Shown one piece after another: positions 34,863 through 44,051 of a stretch of DNA of 64,000 bases. Within the stretch, counting starts at the first letter, position 1; each line of letters begins with the position of its first letter. This DNA is from Spirochaetota bacterium. Lineage in GTDB: Bacteria > Spirochaetota > UBA4802 > JAFGJZ01. The translations under genes were made by a program, and so were the position numbers. The stretch covers positions 1 through 64,000 of the forward strand of contig JAFGRW010000082.1 in the NCBI GenBank assembly GCA_016934935.1, written 5' to 3'. The notes under the pieces were generated by a model. The model was not told the DNA's origin and ran no database searches. It worked only from the letters and a program-made list of their open reading frames with translations.

Positions 34863-35894
34863 TCAGAAGCGGCCATCCGCAAAAGTTTTCATATTTTCAA
34901 GTGTGATAATATCGATAGGCAAAAACTGCTCATCTTCTGAATCAGTCCCTATAATTACTTTTTTATAAAGAGTCTGTATTGACAGAACACCCTGGTCTAC
35001 CGGCCTCTGTGTTAAAATAAAATCGATCACCCCTTTTTGCAGATACGAGACATTATCAGGCACCATATCAAAACCCAGCAGATTCACTCTATCAGATAAT
35101 TTCTCTCTCTCCAGCAATTCTGCAATGACATGTGCCGAAGAATCAGTTACGTAAACCGCACAAACCTCTTCACGAATTAAACCTTTTAATTCCTCAAGCC
35201 TGTTCTTTAAAGCCTTGCCCTCTGCAGGCAGCCTGAATATTGTAACAGGTAATTCCGCCTTCTCCGTAAACCCGTCAAGCCGGTACAGAAGGTGTTCATT
35301 TTCGGCATCAGGAGTAACTGCAACTATTCTCTTTTTACAGCCGCGTGTCATCAGATTAGTAAGCTTTGCCGCAAGGCGTCCGGCATCTTTTGAATTCTGA
35401 CCGATAAATGAATAACGCGGTGCACTCTTTATATCTGTGTCAAAAAACACGACCGGTTTGTTTTGATATATATCTTCGAACATCTTTTCGGTTTCTGCAG
35501 CCAAAAGCGGAGCCACAATATAACCGTCATACTCCGATTCGCTCATCCTTGCGAATGCAGCGCGGTATGTTTCGGCATTATATCTGTCAAAATGAAAAAA
35601 GTCGGCACTCACATGACTTGAGGCCAGTTCAGCCAGAGCCCTCTTCATTCCACCAAGCGGCAACTGCCAGTATCCGCTGTCCTGTTCACCGGAAGGCATC
35701 AGAACAGCTATCCGGCATTTTCTTGAAAGCGATAGGTTCCTGGCTCGTATATCAGGCGTATAGTCCAGATCCTGTATAGCCTGCTTAACCCTGCGTGCAG
35801 TCCCGGAGGCAAAGCGCCCCCTGTTATGTATTATCCGGTCAACAGTACCTATCGATACACCAGCCAGCCTGGCAACGTCTTTAATGGTAGCCAT
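34863..35894 (-). CDS. LacI family repressor, probable arabinose regulator
   Basis: The N-terminal helix-turn-helix IKDVARLAGVSIGTVDR and hinge LDYTPDIRARNLSLSR are textbook LacI features, followed by a periplasmic-binding-protein-type sensor domain (CRIAVLMPSGEQD near 60, PVVFFDTDI near 145, LLGFDMVPDN near 272). Length 343 aa is normal. The IGTVDR variant and sugar-sensor architecture are like those of repressors of pentose and inositol use. It lies 325 bp upstream of araB on the same strand, and matching palindromes occur before both its own gene and araB, so it probably controls araBDA and itself. Confidence 0.9.
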   Translation of the reverse strand: MATIKDVARLAGVSIGTVDRIIHNRGRFASGTARRVKQAIQDLDYTPDIRARNLSLSRKCRIAVLMPSGEQDSGYWQLPLGGMKRALAELASSHVSADFFHFDRYNAETYRAAFARMSESEYDGYIVAPLLAAETEKMFEDIYQNKPVVFFDTDIKSAPRYSFIGQNSKDAGRLAAKLTNLMTRGCKKRIVAVTPDAENEHLLYRLDGFTEKAELPVTIFRLPAEGKALKNRLEELKGLIREEVCAVYVTDSSAHVIAELLEREKLSDRVNLLGFDMVPDNVSYLQKGVIDFILTQRPVDQGVLSIQTLYKKVIIGTDSEDEQFLPIDIITLENMKTFADGRF

Positions 35895-36073
35895 CTACTG
35901 AAAAAACCTCCAAAACCCCGGCAATGTCATTTGTTATAATATAATATTTCCCGGGCCTCCAGGAGTTTGCTCACAGATATCGGTCAGTAAACCCGGATAA
36001 CAGGCCCGAAAACCATACAGAAAGGTAAAAACCCCTTTTTTATACTCAATTAATATGCAATTACCGTACAATC

Positions 36074-36095
36074 TATGCGTGTACGGTAACGCAAA
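36074..36095. promoter_or_regulatory. LacI-type operator upstream of the repressor gene
   Basis: Nineteen of 22 positions match the site at 34622-34643. It overlaps a 10-bp inverted repeat TTACCGTACA (36061-36070) / TGTACGGTAA (36080-36089), which may define a second half-site. Autoregulation is likely. Confidence 0.65.
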
Positions 36096-36118
36096 AGGTG
36101 AAAAAAATCAAGTTTTTT

Positions 36119-36562
36119 TTAATTATATGATTCCATAATTTTTTTATCTTCGCCTAAAAGATGTTTAATATGATTCTCTTTAAAAGATGATCCCCAAAAG
36201 TTAAGATCATTATGCGTGTCATAATATTTTAAGGGTATGGGATGCGTTCCAATAACAACAGGAACCTTATAGCGTTTTTCGATAAATTCCTTAAACTGAA
36301 CAGTTCGTGGACAGGGAGGATATCCTACAACAAGACCGGTCGCGAGATGAATAACATCCGCACCATTTTTAATCATCTCTTCCGGAACATATTCTATATT
36401 GCCCCCCGGACATCCGCCGCAATTGGCAAACCCGACCAGCTCCAGGGATTCATCCCCGGGATAAACAGCAAAGCCTCCCGCATGCTCTTTCAGAGCCCGT
36501 AAACATTTTCCTCCGCCGCAAGTCAAATAGCGTCCACAAATAATAATTCCGATTTTAGTCAT
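36119..36562 (-). CDS. CGGC domain protein
   Basis: This 147-aa protein belongs to the CGGC family: TKIGIIICGRYLTCGGGKC at the N-terminus, GFANCGGCPGGNIEYVPEEM near 43-62, and HLATGLVVGYPPCPR near 71-85. The conserved cysteines probably bind a metal or iron-sulfur cluster; the function is unknown, and the family is found mainly in anaerobes. GGGGA lies 5-7 nt before the ATG at 36562. Confidence 0.88.
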   Translation of the reverse strand: MTKIGIIICGRYLTCGGGKCLRALKEHAGGFAVYPGDESLELVGFANCGGCPGGNIEYVPEEMIKNGADVIHLATGLVVGYPPCPRTVQFKEFIEKRYKVPVVIGTHPIPLKYYDTHNDLNFWGSSFKENHIKHLLGEDKKIMESYN

Positions 36563-36628
36563 GTTTTTCCCCAATCATATCAATATAACATCTTAAAGCA
36601 CTGCTTAAACTCATGCAGAGATATAATA

Positions 36629-36656
36629 AAAGCCTGACAGACGAACGTCAGGCTTT
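36629..36656. terminator. Bidirectional terminator-like hairpin
   Basis: A 10-bp stem AAAGCCTGAC / GTCAGGCTTT with an 8-nt loop. T residues follow on the minus strand and a short T-run closes the plus-strand stem. Confidence 0.6.
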
Positions 36657-36840
36657 ATAATGCAAATAAAATGTAACTGATAATCATTAATATACTCGAC
36701 TTAACAACAAATTACTTTAGACTTTTTTTGTGCGGGGGTCATCGGTAAAACCTCTGTCTGAAGACAAAGAATTACAAGATAATGTGAAACAGAATTTCTT
36801 AATTGATAAATTGATAAAACACCTTGTAATCATTAATTTC

Positions 36841-36883
36841 TTGACACCTTGCATATTGGAAGTTATACTTCCAATATGCAAGG
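36841..36883 (+). promoter_or_regulatory. Consensus promoter inside a 37-bp palindrome; likely leaderless start
   Basis: TTGACA (36841-36846), a 17-nt spacer and TATACT (36864-36869) form a near-consensus promoter. Two perfect 16-nt arms (36847-36862 and 36868-36883, loop TTATA) span the spacer, the -10 box and the ATG at 36876. Transcription would be expected to begin close to that ATG, so the mRNA would be leaderless. The palindrome could be an operator, an mRNA hairpin or a self-recognition site. Confidence 0.75.
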
Positions 36884-38039
36884 CACGGTAAAAAGAAAAC
36901 TCACAAAGTTAGTTCTTGAAGACCTGGATACATTTCCATGCGTGGCGATTCTTGGCCCCCGTCAATGCGGCAAATCCACCCTTGCCGCAATGCTCAAAGA
37001 GACAGTCAAAAATATTGTTTATATCGATCTGGAAAACCCGGCTGATCTGAGAAAACTCGATGATCCACTGCTTTTTTTTGAACATAACACGGATAAACTT
37101 GTCTGTCTCGATGAAATACAGCGAAAACCAGAATTGTTTCCGGTTTTGAGATCTGTTTTTGACAAGAACAAAAGAAAGGGACAAGCCCTGATTCTGGGTT
37201 CCGCTTCACGAGAGCTTCTTCGACAGAGTTCAGAATCTCTGGCGGGCAGAATTTCATACATCGAGCTGACACCTTTTCTTCTTTCCGAAACCGATGGCTC
37301 AAGAAAAAATCTTTTCAGCCTATGGAACAGGGGCGGTTTTCCTGACAGCTATCTTGCAAAAAATGATGATGCCAGTTTGCGATGGAGAAGAAATTTTATC
37401 AGAACATTTCTTGAAAGGGATATTCCCCAGCTTGGTATAACCATTCCGTCAAGAAACATCGAATTTTTATGGAGAATGCTTGCCCACTCTCACGGTCAAT
37501 TGGTTAACGCGTCATCCCTCGGTGAATCAATCGGCGTCAGCCATCATACTGTCAAAAACTATCTTTCCATACTGGAACAGACCTTTATGGTGCGACTTCT
37601 CAAACCCTGCCAGGCCAACCTGAAAAAACGGCTGGTCAAATCACCGAAAGTTTACATTCGTGATTCGGGAATTCTTAACTCTCTGCTCGAAATTGACTCA
37701 TATGACGATCTTATGGGACATCCCGTCTTCGGCTCCTCATGGGAAGGGCTGACCATAGAGAATATTCTGACCGAACTTTATGACTGGCGGGGTTATTTTT
37801 ACCGCTCCTCAAGCGGCTCCGAGATTGATCTGGTGCTTGAAAAAGGCAGAAAGAGAATTGCTGTAGAATGCAAGGTTTCAACAGCACCTGAGCTGTCCAA
37901 AGGATTTTACAACGCACTTAAAGATCTTCAAATTACCGAAACAAGAATTATCGCCCCCGTTGAGACCCCCTATGCAATCGGAAAATCCATTACCGTTTCA
38001 GGGATCAGTGACTTTATTAAAGAGATCAGAAAAAGTTAA
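36876..38039 (+). CDS. AAA ATPase with DUF4143 domain
   Basis: Walker A is ILGPRQCGKSTLAAML near 24-39 and Walker B LVCLDEIQRKPELFP near 74-88. The middle has the arginine-finger-type segment and a winged helix (ASSLGESIGVSHHTVKNYLS near 210-229). The C-terminal DUF4143 region ends with SGSEIDLVLEKGRKRIAVEC near 312-331 followed by KVS, an EID...ExK pattern that resembles PD-(D/E)XK nucleases. The ATG at 36876 is preferred over an upstream in-frame ATG at 36849 because the promoter leaves no room for the latter. The family is widespread and duplicated; its function is unresolved. Confidence 0.9.
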   Translation: MQGTVKRKLTKLVLEDLDTFPCVAILGPRQCGKSTLAAMLKETVKNIVYIDLENPADLRKLDDPLLFFEHNTDKLVCLDEIQRKPELFPVLRSVFDKNKRKGQALILGSASRELLRQSSESLAGRISYIELTPFLLSETDGSRKNLFSLWNRGGFPDSYLAKNDDASLRWRRNFIRTFLERDIPQLGITIPSRNIEFLWRMLAHSHGQLVNASSLGESIGVSHHTVKNYLSILEQTFMVRLLKPCQANLKKRLVKSPKVYIRDSGILNSLLEIDSYDDLMGHPVFGSSWEGLTIENILTELYDWRGYFYRSSSGSEIDLVLEKGRKRIAVECKVSTAPELSKGFYNALKDLQITETRIIAPVETPYAIGKSITVSGISDFIKEIRKS

Positions 38040-38092
38040 TCACGAAAAACATCTGTCTGCTGACAGGCAGGCGAAAGGACACGAATAAAATC

Positions 38093-40195
38093 ATGAAACA
38101 AAACAATATCAAGGCCTCACTCTTTCCGGCACCGCCGGTTGCCGGAAAAAACAACAAAAAACTGACAATTCACGGACACACCAGAATAGATCCATATTTC
38201 TGGATGAGACTCAGCGACAAACAGAAAACCGCAAAGAATCCCGACAAGCAGACCGGAAAGGTACTGGATTACCTGAATGCCGAAAACCATTACACAGAAA
38301 CGGTTATGAAATGCGCTGAAAATTTTCAGCAGAATCTTTTTGAAGAAATAACAGGAAGAATAAAGCAGACCGATGAATCCGTACCATACTTTAAAAATGG
38401 TTATTGGTACTACACAAGATACGAAGATGGAAAAGAGTACCCTGTTTATTGCCGCAAAAAAGATAATCTCGAAAACAGCGAACAGATTCTGTTAGACGCC
38501 AACGATCGGGCACACGGGCATAATTACTATCATCTAAACAGCATCAGCGTCAGCCCCGACAACCGGCTTCTGGCTTTTGGTGAAGATACCGTCAGCCGCC
38601 GGATATATACAATTCGCTTCAGGAACATCGAAACCGGTGAACTTCTTCCAATAGAAATATGCAACACTACCGGAAGCGGGGCCTGGGCCAACGACAACCA
38701 GCACTTCTTTTACACATCTAAAGATGAAGTTTCACTATTGTCTGACAAGATATGGCGGCACAACCTGGACAATAACAACGATGTTCTTGTTTACGAAGAG
38801 AAAGACCCGTCATACTATATCGGAGTTCACAGGACAAAATCCGGTAAGTACATAATCATCTGGAACAGCAGCACGCTATCTTCCGATTTCCATATAATCA
38901 ATGCCAACCATCCGCTGGATAGTCCGGCCACTTTTACTGCCCGGGAAGAGGTACACGAATACAACATTCTTCACTTTGAAGATAAGTTTTACATTCTGAC
39001 AAATTGGAACGCCCAAAACTTCAGAATAATGGAGACACCGGAAAGCGCTACTTCAAAAGAGAACTGGACAGAAGTAATCCCGCACCGGGTCGATGTTCTT
39101 ATCGATGACTTTGAAATATTCCGGAATCACCTTGTATTGAACGAGCGTAAGGACGGCTTGCCTCATTTACGGGTTCTTAATCAACATGATAACAGTGAAC
39201 ATTATCTGAAATTCGACGAGCCCGCCTATGTGGCTTCAATATTTACCAATCCGGAATTTGACACAAACATACTGCGGTTTGCCTACTCGTCTTTGACAAC
39301 TCCATCTTCTGTCTATGACTACAATATGGATAAGCAGACAAAAGAATTAAAAAAAATACAGGAAGTAGTAGGCGGTCATAATCCTGATGACTATTTAACA
39401 GAACGAATCTATTGCGAAAGCCGGGACGGTGTAAGTATACCTGTTTCTCTGGTTTACAGTAAGAATATCAAACTGGACGGCAATTCTCCATTGCTGCTGT
39501 ACGCTTATGGATCTTATGGCAATACAATTGACCCCTACTTCAGCTCTACCCGGCTTTCACTGCTTGACCGCGGTTTTATATACGCGATTGCGCATATCCG
39601 CGGCGGACAGGCTCTGGGCCGCCACTGGTACGAAAACGGCAAGATGCATAAAAAGATTAATACATTTAACGACTATATCGATTGCGCCAAAAATATTATA
39701 AACAGGAAATACACCTCTCCCAAACATCTTTATGGCATGGGAGGGAGCGCCGGTGGTCTGCTTATGGGAGCAGCCGCAAATATGTCACCGGAGCTTTTTA
39801 ACGGGATAGTGGCGGCCGTACCGTTTGTTGATGTCGTTTCGACCATGCTGGACGAAACAATACCGCTCACTACAAACGAGTATGACGAATGGGGTAACCC
39901 TAAGGAAAAAGAGGCATACGAATATATGCTGTCATATTCTCCATACGATAATGTGACCAATCAGCAATATCCTCATATACTGGTAACCACAGGACTCTTC
40001 GACTCTCAGGTTCAATACTGGGAGCCGGCTAAATGGGTAGCCAGGTTACGGGATAAGAAAACCGACGACAACCTGCTGCTGCTTCATTGCAATATGGATG
40101 CAGGTCATGGAGGAGCTTCGGGAAGGTTTGAGCAATACAAAGAGGTCGCTCTTGAATACGCCTTTTTGTTTATGCTGGAAGGTATTAATGAATAA
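38093..40195 (+). CDS. Oligopeptidase B (S9A prolyl-oligopeptidase family)
   Basis: The enzyme cleaves short peptides after basic residues. An N-terminal beta-propeller (from HTRIDPYFWMRL near 28) precedes an alpha/beta-hydrolase catalytic domain: LLLYAYGSYGN near 466, IAHIRGGQALGRHWYENGK near 500, the nucleophile in GMGGSAGGLLMGA near 545, the Asp in TTGLFDSQVQYWEPAKW near 636, and the His in NMDAGHGGASGRFEQYKE near 670. Length 700 aa is right for OpdB. No signal peptide is seen, so it should be cytoplasmic. It follows the ATPase gene by 53 nt. Confidence 0.93.
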   Translation: MKQNNIKASLFPAPPVAGKNNKKLTIHGHTRIDPYFWMRLSDKQKTAKNPDKQTGKVLDYLNAENHYTETVMKCAENFQQNLFEEITGRIKQTDESVPYFKNGYWYYTRYEDGKEYPVYCRKKDNLENSEQILLDANDRAHGHNYYHLNSISVSPDNRLLAFGEDTVSRRIYTIRFRNIETGELLPIEICNTTGSGAWANDNQHFFYTSKDEVSLLSDKIWRHNLDNNNDVLVYEEKDPSYYIGVHRTKSGKYIIIWNSSTLSSDFHIINANHPLDSPATFTAREEVHEYNILHFEDKFYILTNWNAQNFRIMETPESATSKENWTEVIPHRVDVLIDDFEIFRNHLVLNERKDGLPHLRVLNQHDNSEHYLKFDEPAYVASIFTNPEFDTNILRFAYSSLTTPSSVYDYNMDKQTKELKKIQEVVGGHNPDDYLTERIYCESRDGVSIPVSLVYSKNIKLDGNSPLLLYAYGSYGNTIDPYFSSTRLSLLDRGFIYAIAHIRGGQALGRHWYENGKMHKKINTFNDYIDCAKNIINRKYTSPKHLYGMGGSAGGLLMGAAANMSPELFNGIVAAVPFVDVVSTMLDETIPLTTNEYDEWGNPKEKEAYEYMLSYSPYDNVTNQQYPHILVTTGLFDSQVQYWEPAKWVARLRDKKTDDNLLLLHCNMDAGHGGASGRFEQYKEVALEYAFLFMLEGINE

Positions 40196-40238
40196 CATTA
40201 TGTTGCACAGCTGCAAAAACATACAGGCAATTTAAACT

Positions 40239-40270
40239 TACCGCCTTTTCACCCGGGTCAAAAGGCGGTA
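40239..40270 (+). terminator. Hairpin downstream of the oligopeptidase gene
   Basis: An 11-bp perfect stem (40239-40249 with 40260-40270) sits 43 nt past the stop codon. It lacks a long T-tract. Confidence 0.55.
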
Positions 40271-40353
40271 TACTATAACCGCATAAATGGTAACAGTGAA
40301 TATTTTTTGTTCAAGATCTTGAGTTTACTCAGTTACCATAATCCAGGTGCGGC

Positions 40354-40767
40354 TCAGTTGCTAAAGTCCAGAACAATAATGTTACTTGGATCAGTTTCAT
40401 TAACCTCTTTTTTCGGATCTTCGCTGCCAACTACCCAGAAAGAGTATTTTCCGGATAAATTTGAGTTATTATAGCCGAACTCGCCGGTTGCCGGACACTC
40501 AAGAACATATTTTGAAAACGGTTCAATGTCAGGAATAGTACTGTATTCGCCTTCTACATAGTATAAAATAAAAAAAGCAGGTCCGCCATAAGAGCCGGTT
40601 ACGTCATGAATATTGGTGATTTGCATTGAGTACCCGGTAATATCATTGTTGAAATCTCTGGTTACTGATCCTGTCAATTCCGGTGTCACCGGAGAAAAAA
40701 TGTCATCACACGATGCAGTAAAAGTCATCAGGCATAAAAGCAATCCGGCTCGAAACAGATTTCTCAT
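40354..40767 (-). CDS. Hypothetical lipoprotein, 137 aa
   Basis: A signal peptide with lipobox FTASC (Cys near 20) is followed by DDIFSPVTPELTGSVTRD and a compact beta-rich domain that ends in SGKYSFWVVGSEDP and NIIVLDFS. The pattern suggests a single Ig-like or C2-like sandwich. I do not recognise the family. AGGA lies upstream of the ATG. It is convergent with the oligopeptidase gene and stands alone. Confidence 0.7.
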   Translation of the reverse strand: MRNLFRAGLLLCLMTFTASCDDIFSPVTPELTGSVTRDFNNDITGYSMQITNIHDVTGSYGGPAFFILYYVEGEYSTIPDIEPFSKYVLECPATGEFGYNNSNLSGKYSFWVVGSEDPKKEVNETDPSNIIVLDFSN

Positions 40768-40955
40768 AAATCCTCCAAAAGAATATAAAAACCATTTAAA
40801 TTTAAGCTAACAAAACGGTGCTTCTTGTCAATGCGTAATCATAAATTCCTGTGACTATTTCCCGGTAAGGAATACCCATTATTTTTACAGCTTATCTTCA
40901 AAAACTGTTTGATCTTTTATTTAATGATGCTAGATATATAAACAAGGTAATATTA

Positions 40956-41573
40956 ATGAATAAAAACATTCGTCTATTAACGCAACCTGATCTTCCCTAC
41001 GTTTACGATATCTGCCTGAGAACCGGAAACAACGGCGATGACGCTCATCATCATTTTCGCGATCCGTTTTTAATAGGCCAATATTATGCTGCCCCCTATC
41101 TTTTTTATGAACCAGATGTTTGCTTTGCAGTAATAGACGGTCAATCGGCAATAAGACGACCTTCCGGATATATAGTCGGCACATCTGATTCTACATCCTA
41201 TTACAAATGGCTGCATACCTGCTGGTTACCCCGATTACAGCAGATTTACCCATCAGATCTTCCAAAACCTTCTGAGGCTGAAAAGTGGATTTTACGTCTT
41301 GTAAACGGAACAGACGATATCCCGACCAATAAAATATTAAGCGACTATCCGGCACATTTGCATATTGACCTGTTGCCGTGCATGCAGGGCAAAGGCTACG
41401 GCAAGCTTTTGATACAAAATTTTATTACTGCTCTTAAAGAGAAGAGCTGTCCCGGGGTGCATCTTGGTGTCTCAAAACAAAATGTTAATGCTATTGGTTT
41501 TTATAAAAGATCAGGATTTTTGATTTTGGAAGAGGATTCAGAAAGCTGCCTGCTCGGGATAAGGTTGATCTGA
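40956..41573 (+). CDS. GNAT family acetyltransferase
   Basis: The GNAT acetyl-CoA motif IDLLPCMQGKGYGKLLIQNF near 134-153 is followed by VHLGVSKQNVNAIGFYKRSG near 169-188. The N-terminal part (DICLRTGNNGDDA near 19, then LFYEPDVCFAVID) resembles the bacterial homologues of the C-terminal domain of O-GlcNAcase, which are GNAT-like. At 205 aa it fits that subgroup. The acceptor is unknown. Confidence 0.85.
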   Translation: MNKNIRLLTQPDLPYVYDICLRTGNNGDDAHHHFRDPFLIGQYYAAPYLFYEPDVCFAVIDGQSAIRRPSGYIVGTSDSTSYYKWLHTCWLPRLQQIYPSDLPKPSEAEKWILRLVNGTDDIPTNKILSDYPAHLHIDLLPCMQGKGYGKLLIQNFITALKEKSCPGVHLGVSKQNVNAIGFYKRSGFLILEEDSESCLLGIRLI

Positions 41574-41634
41574 TTATCAAATAATTGAGTATTTTACATT
41601 GCATCAGCAAATGATATTATCTATAAAATATCAT

Positions 41635-41873
41635 TTACTGCTTAACATGCACACAATCAATTAATGTCTGATCTGACTCATACCAGGCTCCGGCAGAAGC
41701 ATCTACGATTACCGGCACATAACGCATCCAGTATTACCCAACCGGCTACGGTTTTTGTGTCCAAATGCCTTGTTACTGTCTCATATCCGGGGTTTCGAAA
41801 CTCTTCAACATAGTTTTTGTCTGATTTCAATTTAGTACTGTGATTATTGGATAAAGTTGGTTGACTGATTTTC
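41635..41873 (-). pseudogene. Decayed fragment of a small lipoprotein gene
   Basis: On the minus strand a frame without a start reads SDKNYVEEFRNPGYETVTRH, then LDTKTVAGWVILDALCAG. A one-base shift joins it to VIVDASAGAWYESDQ and a stop at 41635. The order 'G-W...D...V-I-V-D-A-G-W-Y' is typical of the C-terminus of PEGA-type or glycine-zipper-like lipoproteins. Both the missing 5' end and the frameshift indicate decay. Confidence 0.5.
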
Positions 41874-41933
41874 TCAATTATGAATGATCATCGTTAATTA
41901 TTTGCCCTGAATTATTCAGCAACGTATCAGTTT

Positions 41934-41963
41934 AAGGAGGATTCCATGTACATTATGAGATGA
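41934..41963 (+). other. Strong ribosome-binding site with a five-codon frame
   Basis: AAGGAGG (41934-41940) is placed 5 nt before ATG TAC ATT ATG AGA TGA. The translation signal is as good as any in the window but the frame encodes only five residues. It may be a leader peptide for the hydrolase gene 117 nt downstream or the stump of a lost gene. Confidence 0.4.
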
Positions 41964-42079
41964 ACTCTACTTTATTTTCTATAACAAAATAGACTCCTTG
42001 TTGTAACCTTACAGCAGATCTTCCTACTGCTTTACTTTTAAATAACCATTAAAACAAAATACGAACAAAGGATAAAACA

Positions 42080-42733
42080 ATGAATGTTATAGAAAAACAC
42101 TTTGACTCAAGCAAGGATCTGATTTTACTTCTGCACGGACAAGAGGCAAGCAGCAATGACTGGATTATAAACGGCGGATTTATTAATGGGGCAGGTCTTA
42201 CAGATGGATTAACCGATAGTCAATTTTCATGGATAGCTCCCGATCTTTACGGACACGGAAGCTTTAAAGCCGAAGAAAACGATTTTGATCCGGCGGATAT
42301 ATCTGATGAGCTGTGGCCGGTTTTTTTAAAACGGTCTGCTGATACGATATGCAACCTGGCAGAAGAAACAGTTAAAAAATACGGTTATCAGTCATTGACC
42401 GTAGTCAGCTATTCGGCCTCATGTCATGTTGCGGTCAGGATTATAAAACACAAGTTATCAGTTCCCATAAAACGTGTCTTTATGGCAGCGCCCTGTCCCG
42501 AACGCGAATACGATGACGAGTATTCACTGCACAACAATCTGGACTGCTTTAATAATCGTAAATGCTGCTTTTTTGCAGGTACGCGTGATGAGGAAGTTCC
42601 GATCGATGATGTACGCTGGTTTTTTTCCCATATTGAGAGTGACGATAAAGAGCTTTTGCTCTACGACTCGGGTCACTCTTTGCCAGAAAAATGGACCAGT
42701 GACGCATTAATTCAACTTGGCAAAAATCTTTAA
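42080..42733 (+). CDS. Alpha/beta hydrolase family protein
   Basis: DLILLLHGQEASSNDW near 12-27 gives the oxyanion-hole HG motif, and WIAPDLYGHGSF near 52 the following strand. The nucleophile region reads LTVVSYSASCHVAVRII near 109-125, where SYSAS replaces the usual GxSxG, and LLLYDSGHSLPEKW near 195-208 provides the likely catalytic His. The 217-aa size is minimal for the fold. The altered elbow makes activity uncertain, so it could be a non-standard esterase. Confidence 0.72.
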   Translation: MNVIEKHFDSSKDLILLLHGQEASSNDWIINGGFINGAGLTDGLTDSQFSWIAPDLYGHGSFKAEENDFDPADISDELWPVFLKRSADTICNLAEETVKKYGYQSLTVVSYSASCHVAVRIIKHKLSVPIKRVFMAAPCPEREYDDEYSLHNNLDCFNNRKCCFFAGTRDEEVPIDDVRWFFSHIESDDKELLLYDSGHSLPEKWTSDALIQLGKNL

Positions 42734-42748
42734 CAAACTTAAGCCGTT

Positions 42749-42766
42749 GCCCGCCTTATGGCGGGC
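42749..42766 (+). terminator. Terminator-like hairpin after the hydrolase gene
   Basis: GCCCGCC, loop TTAT, GGCGGGC begins 15 nt past the stop codon and is followed by CTGTTTGCTG. Confidence 0.65.
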
Positions 42767-42814
42767 CTGTTTGCTGATTACATCAAAAATTACTATACGG
42801 CTTAACAATCGTCT

Positions 42815-43408
42815 TCAGAAACAACAGAGTTTTTCCATATCCGTTTTAACTTCATCTAACCAGTTTTTCCTATCAACTTCGGAACTGTCTGCAATTATTC
42901 TAAACATTTTTCTATGATAATCATTTATTCCAAGAAATCCAAAAACGCATTTACCCCAGATATTTTCAAGGGGATCACCAAAATAATTGAGCTCTCGATT
43001 TTCATCTGTATTTGCGGTATTATAAACAATTGCGTATTTTATATCAAGTTTTGCAATTGGCAACCCCCCGCCCGAGTCATTCTCTGGAAAATCATAGGAA
43101 TATGGAGGCCGGATCACTCTGTCAATGTACCCTTTTAAGATTGCCGGAGGTTGTCCCCACCAGTTAGGATGAATAAAGATCAGAACATCGGAGTCAACCA
43201 GTTCCCTGGCATACTGCTTAACCAGAATATCCTCTGACTGATCAGTCCCCAGTTCTGATTCTGATAATACTGGTTGGAAATTTTCTTTATAAAGGTCATG
43301 ACCATATACAACTACATTGTTTTTTTTTAATGAATCAACTACAGTCTGATATATTGCATTATTAAAACTTTTCGGGTAAGGATGCGCCAATATTACACTA
43401 GCCTTCAT
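42815..43408 (-). CDS. NAD(P)H-dependent flavodoxin-fold oxidoreductase (KefF/NQO1-like)
   Basis: The start KASVILAHPYPKSFNNAIYQ is the hallmark of the quinone reductase/KefF/MdaB family. SDVLIFIHPNWWGQPPAILK near 73-92 is the flavin and substrate segment, and GYIDRVIRPPYSY follows. At 197 aa it is a complete domain that would bind FMN or FAD and reduce quinones or act on a transporter. It is convergent with the hydrolase gene and has GGAGAAA before the ATG. Confidence 0.88.
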   Translation of the reverse strand: MKASVILAHPYPKSFNNAIYQTVVDSLKKNNVVVYGHDLYKENFQPVLSESELGTDQSEDILVKQYARELVDSDVLIFIHPNWWGQPPAILKGYIDRVIRPPYSYDFPENDSGGGLPIAKLDIKYAIVYNTANTDENRELNYFGDPLENIWGKCVFGFLGINDYHRKMFRIIADSSEVDRKNWLDEVKTDMEKLCCF

Positions 43409-43684
43409 GTTTTCTCCTTATTGCAAATTTTTCCGAGAAATTTATGCTCTTTGTTAATCACAGAATCTCATATACTCCTTATGGTATCAACAATTAATAA
43501 CTATAAATCGGAACAAAGATTACGTATAAAACAGCATGTCATTATTATGATTCGCAATCATTTTATTACGGATATTATTTTAAAATTGTTTTTTAATCAG
43601 TTTTATTATATACTTTACAATCAGCATGAATATGCCAGGTTTGCATTATTTAACAAAATCAAACAAACAGGGTGTTCAAACAAC

Positions 43685-43942
43685 ATGAAGAATTCCTTCT
43701 TTTATAATCTTATCCGTGCGACAGGTATATATATTTTTATTACAGCACTGCTGCATATAATCATCCTACTGATAGACGCGGTCAGAAACCTTGACTTCTC
43801 CCGATTCAACTATTTCTCGGTACTTGATGCACAGTTGTTTTTTCCAGGAATAGATACCGGTAAAATCAGCTACATTATTTCTCTTTTTCTCTCATTTTCC
43901 TTGATTGGTCTGATATTTTTTATTATAACCAAAAAAGAATAA
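43685..43942 (+). CDS. Small two-segment membrane protein
   Basis: The 85-residue protein has two clear membrane helices: TGIYIFITALLHIIILLI near 13-30 and ISYIISLFLSFSLIGLIFFI near 61-80, with a short linker between. A much longer frame reads through from 43382, but its first 100 residues look random. The ribosome-binding site is weak, so the start could differ. Family not recognised. Confidence 0.5.
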   Translation: MKNSFFYNLIRATGIYIFITALLHIIILLIDAVRNLDFSRFNYFSVLDAQLFFPGIDTGKISYIISLFLSFSLIGLIFFIITKKE

Positions 43943-44051
43943 CAGCAAAGAAACCCAGCCATTCATTTATTTTGTTTTAAAACACACAAAATTTAAAATG
44001 CTCTATTTAAAACCAACTAATAACCAGAGCATAGATAATAACAATATAAAT

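Noticed and set aside
43382-43684. A long N-terminal extension of the small membrane protein.
   Set aside because: The first 100 residues are not protein-like and overlap the start of the divergent oxidoreductase gene; the ATG at 43685 begins the membrane-protein pattern.
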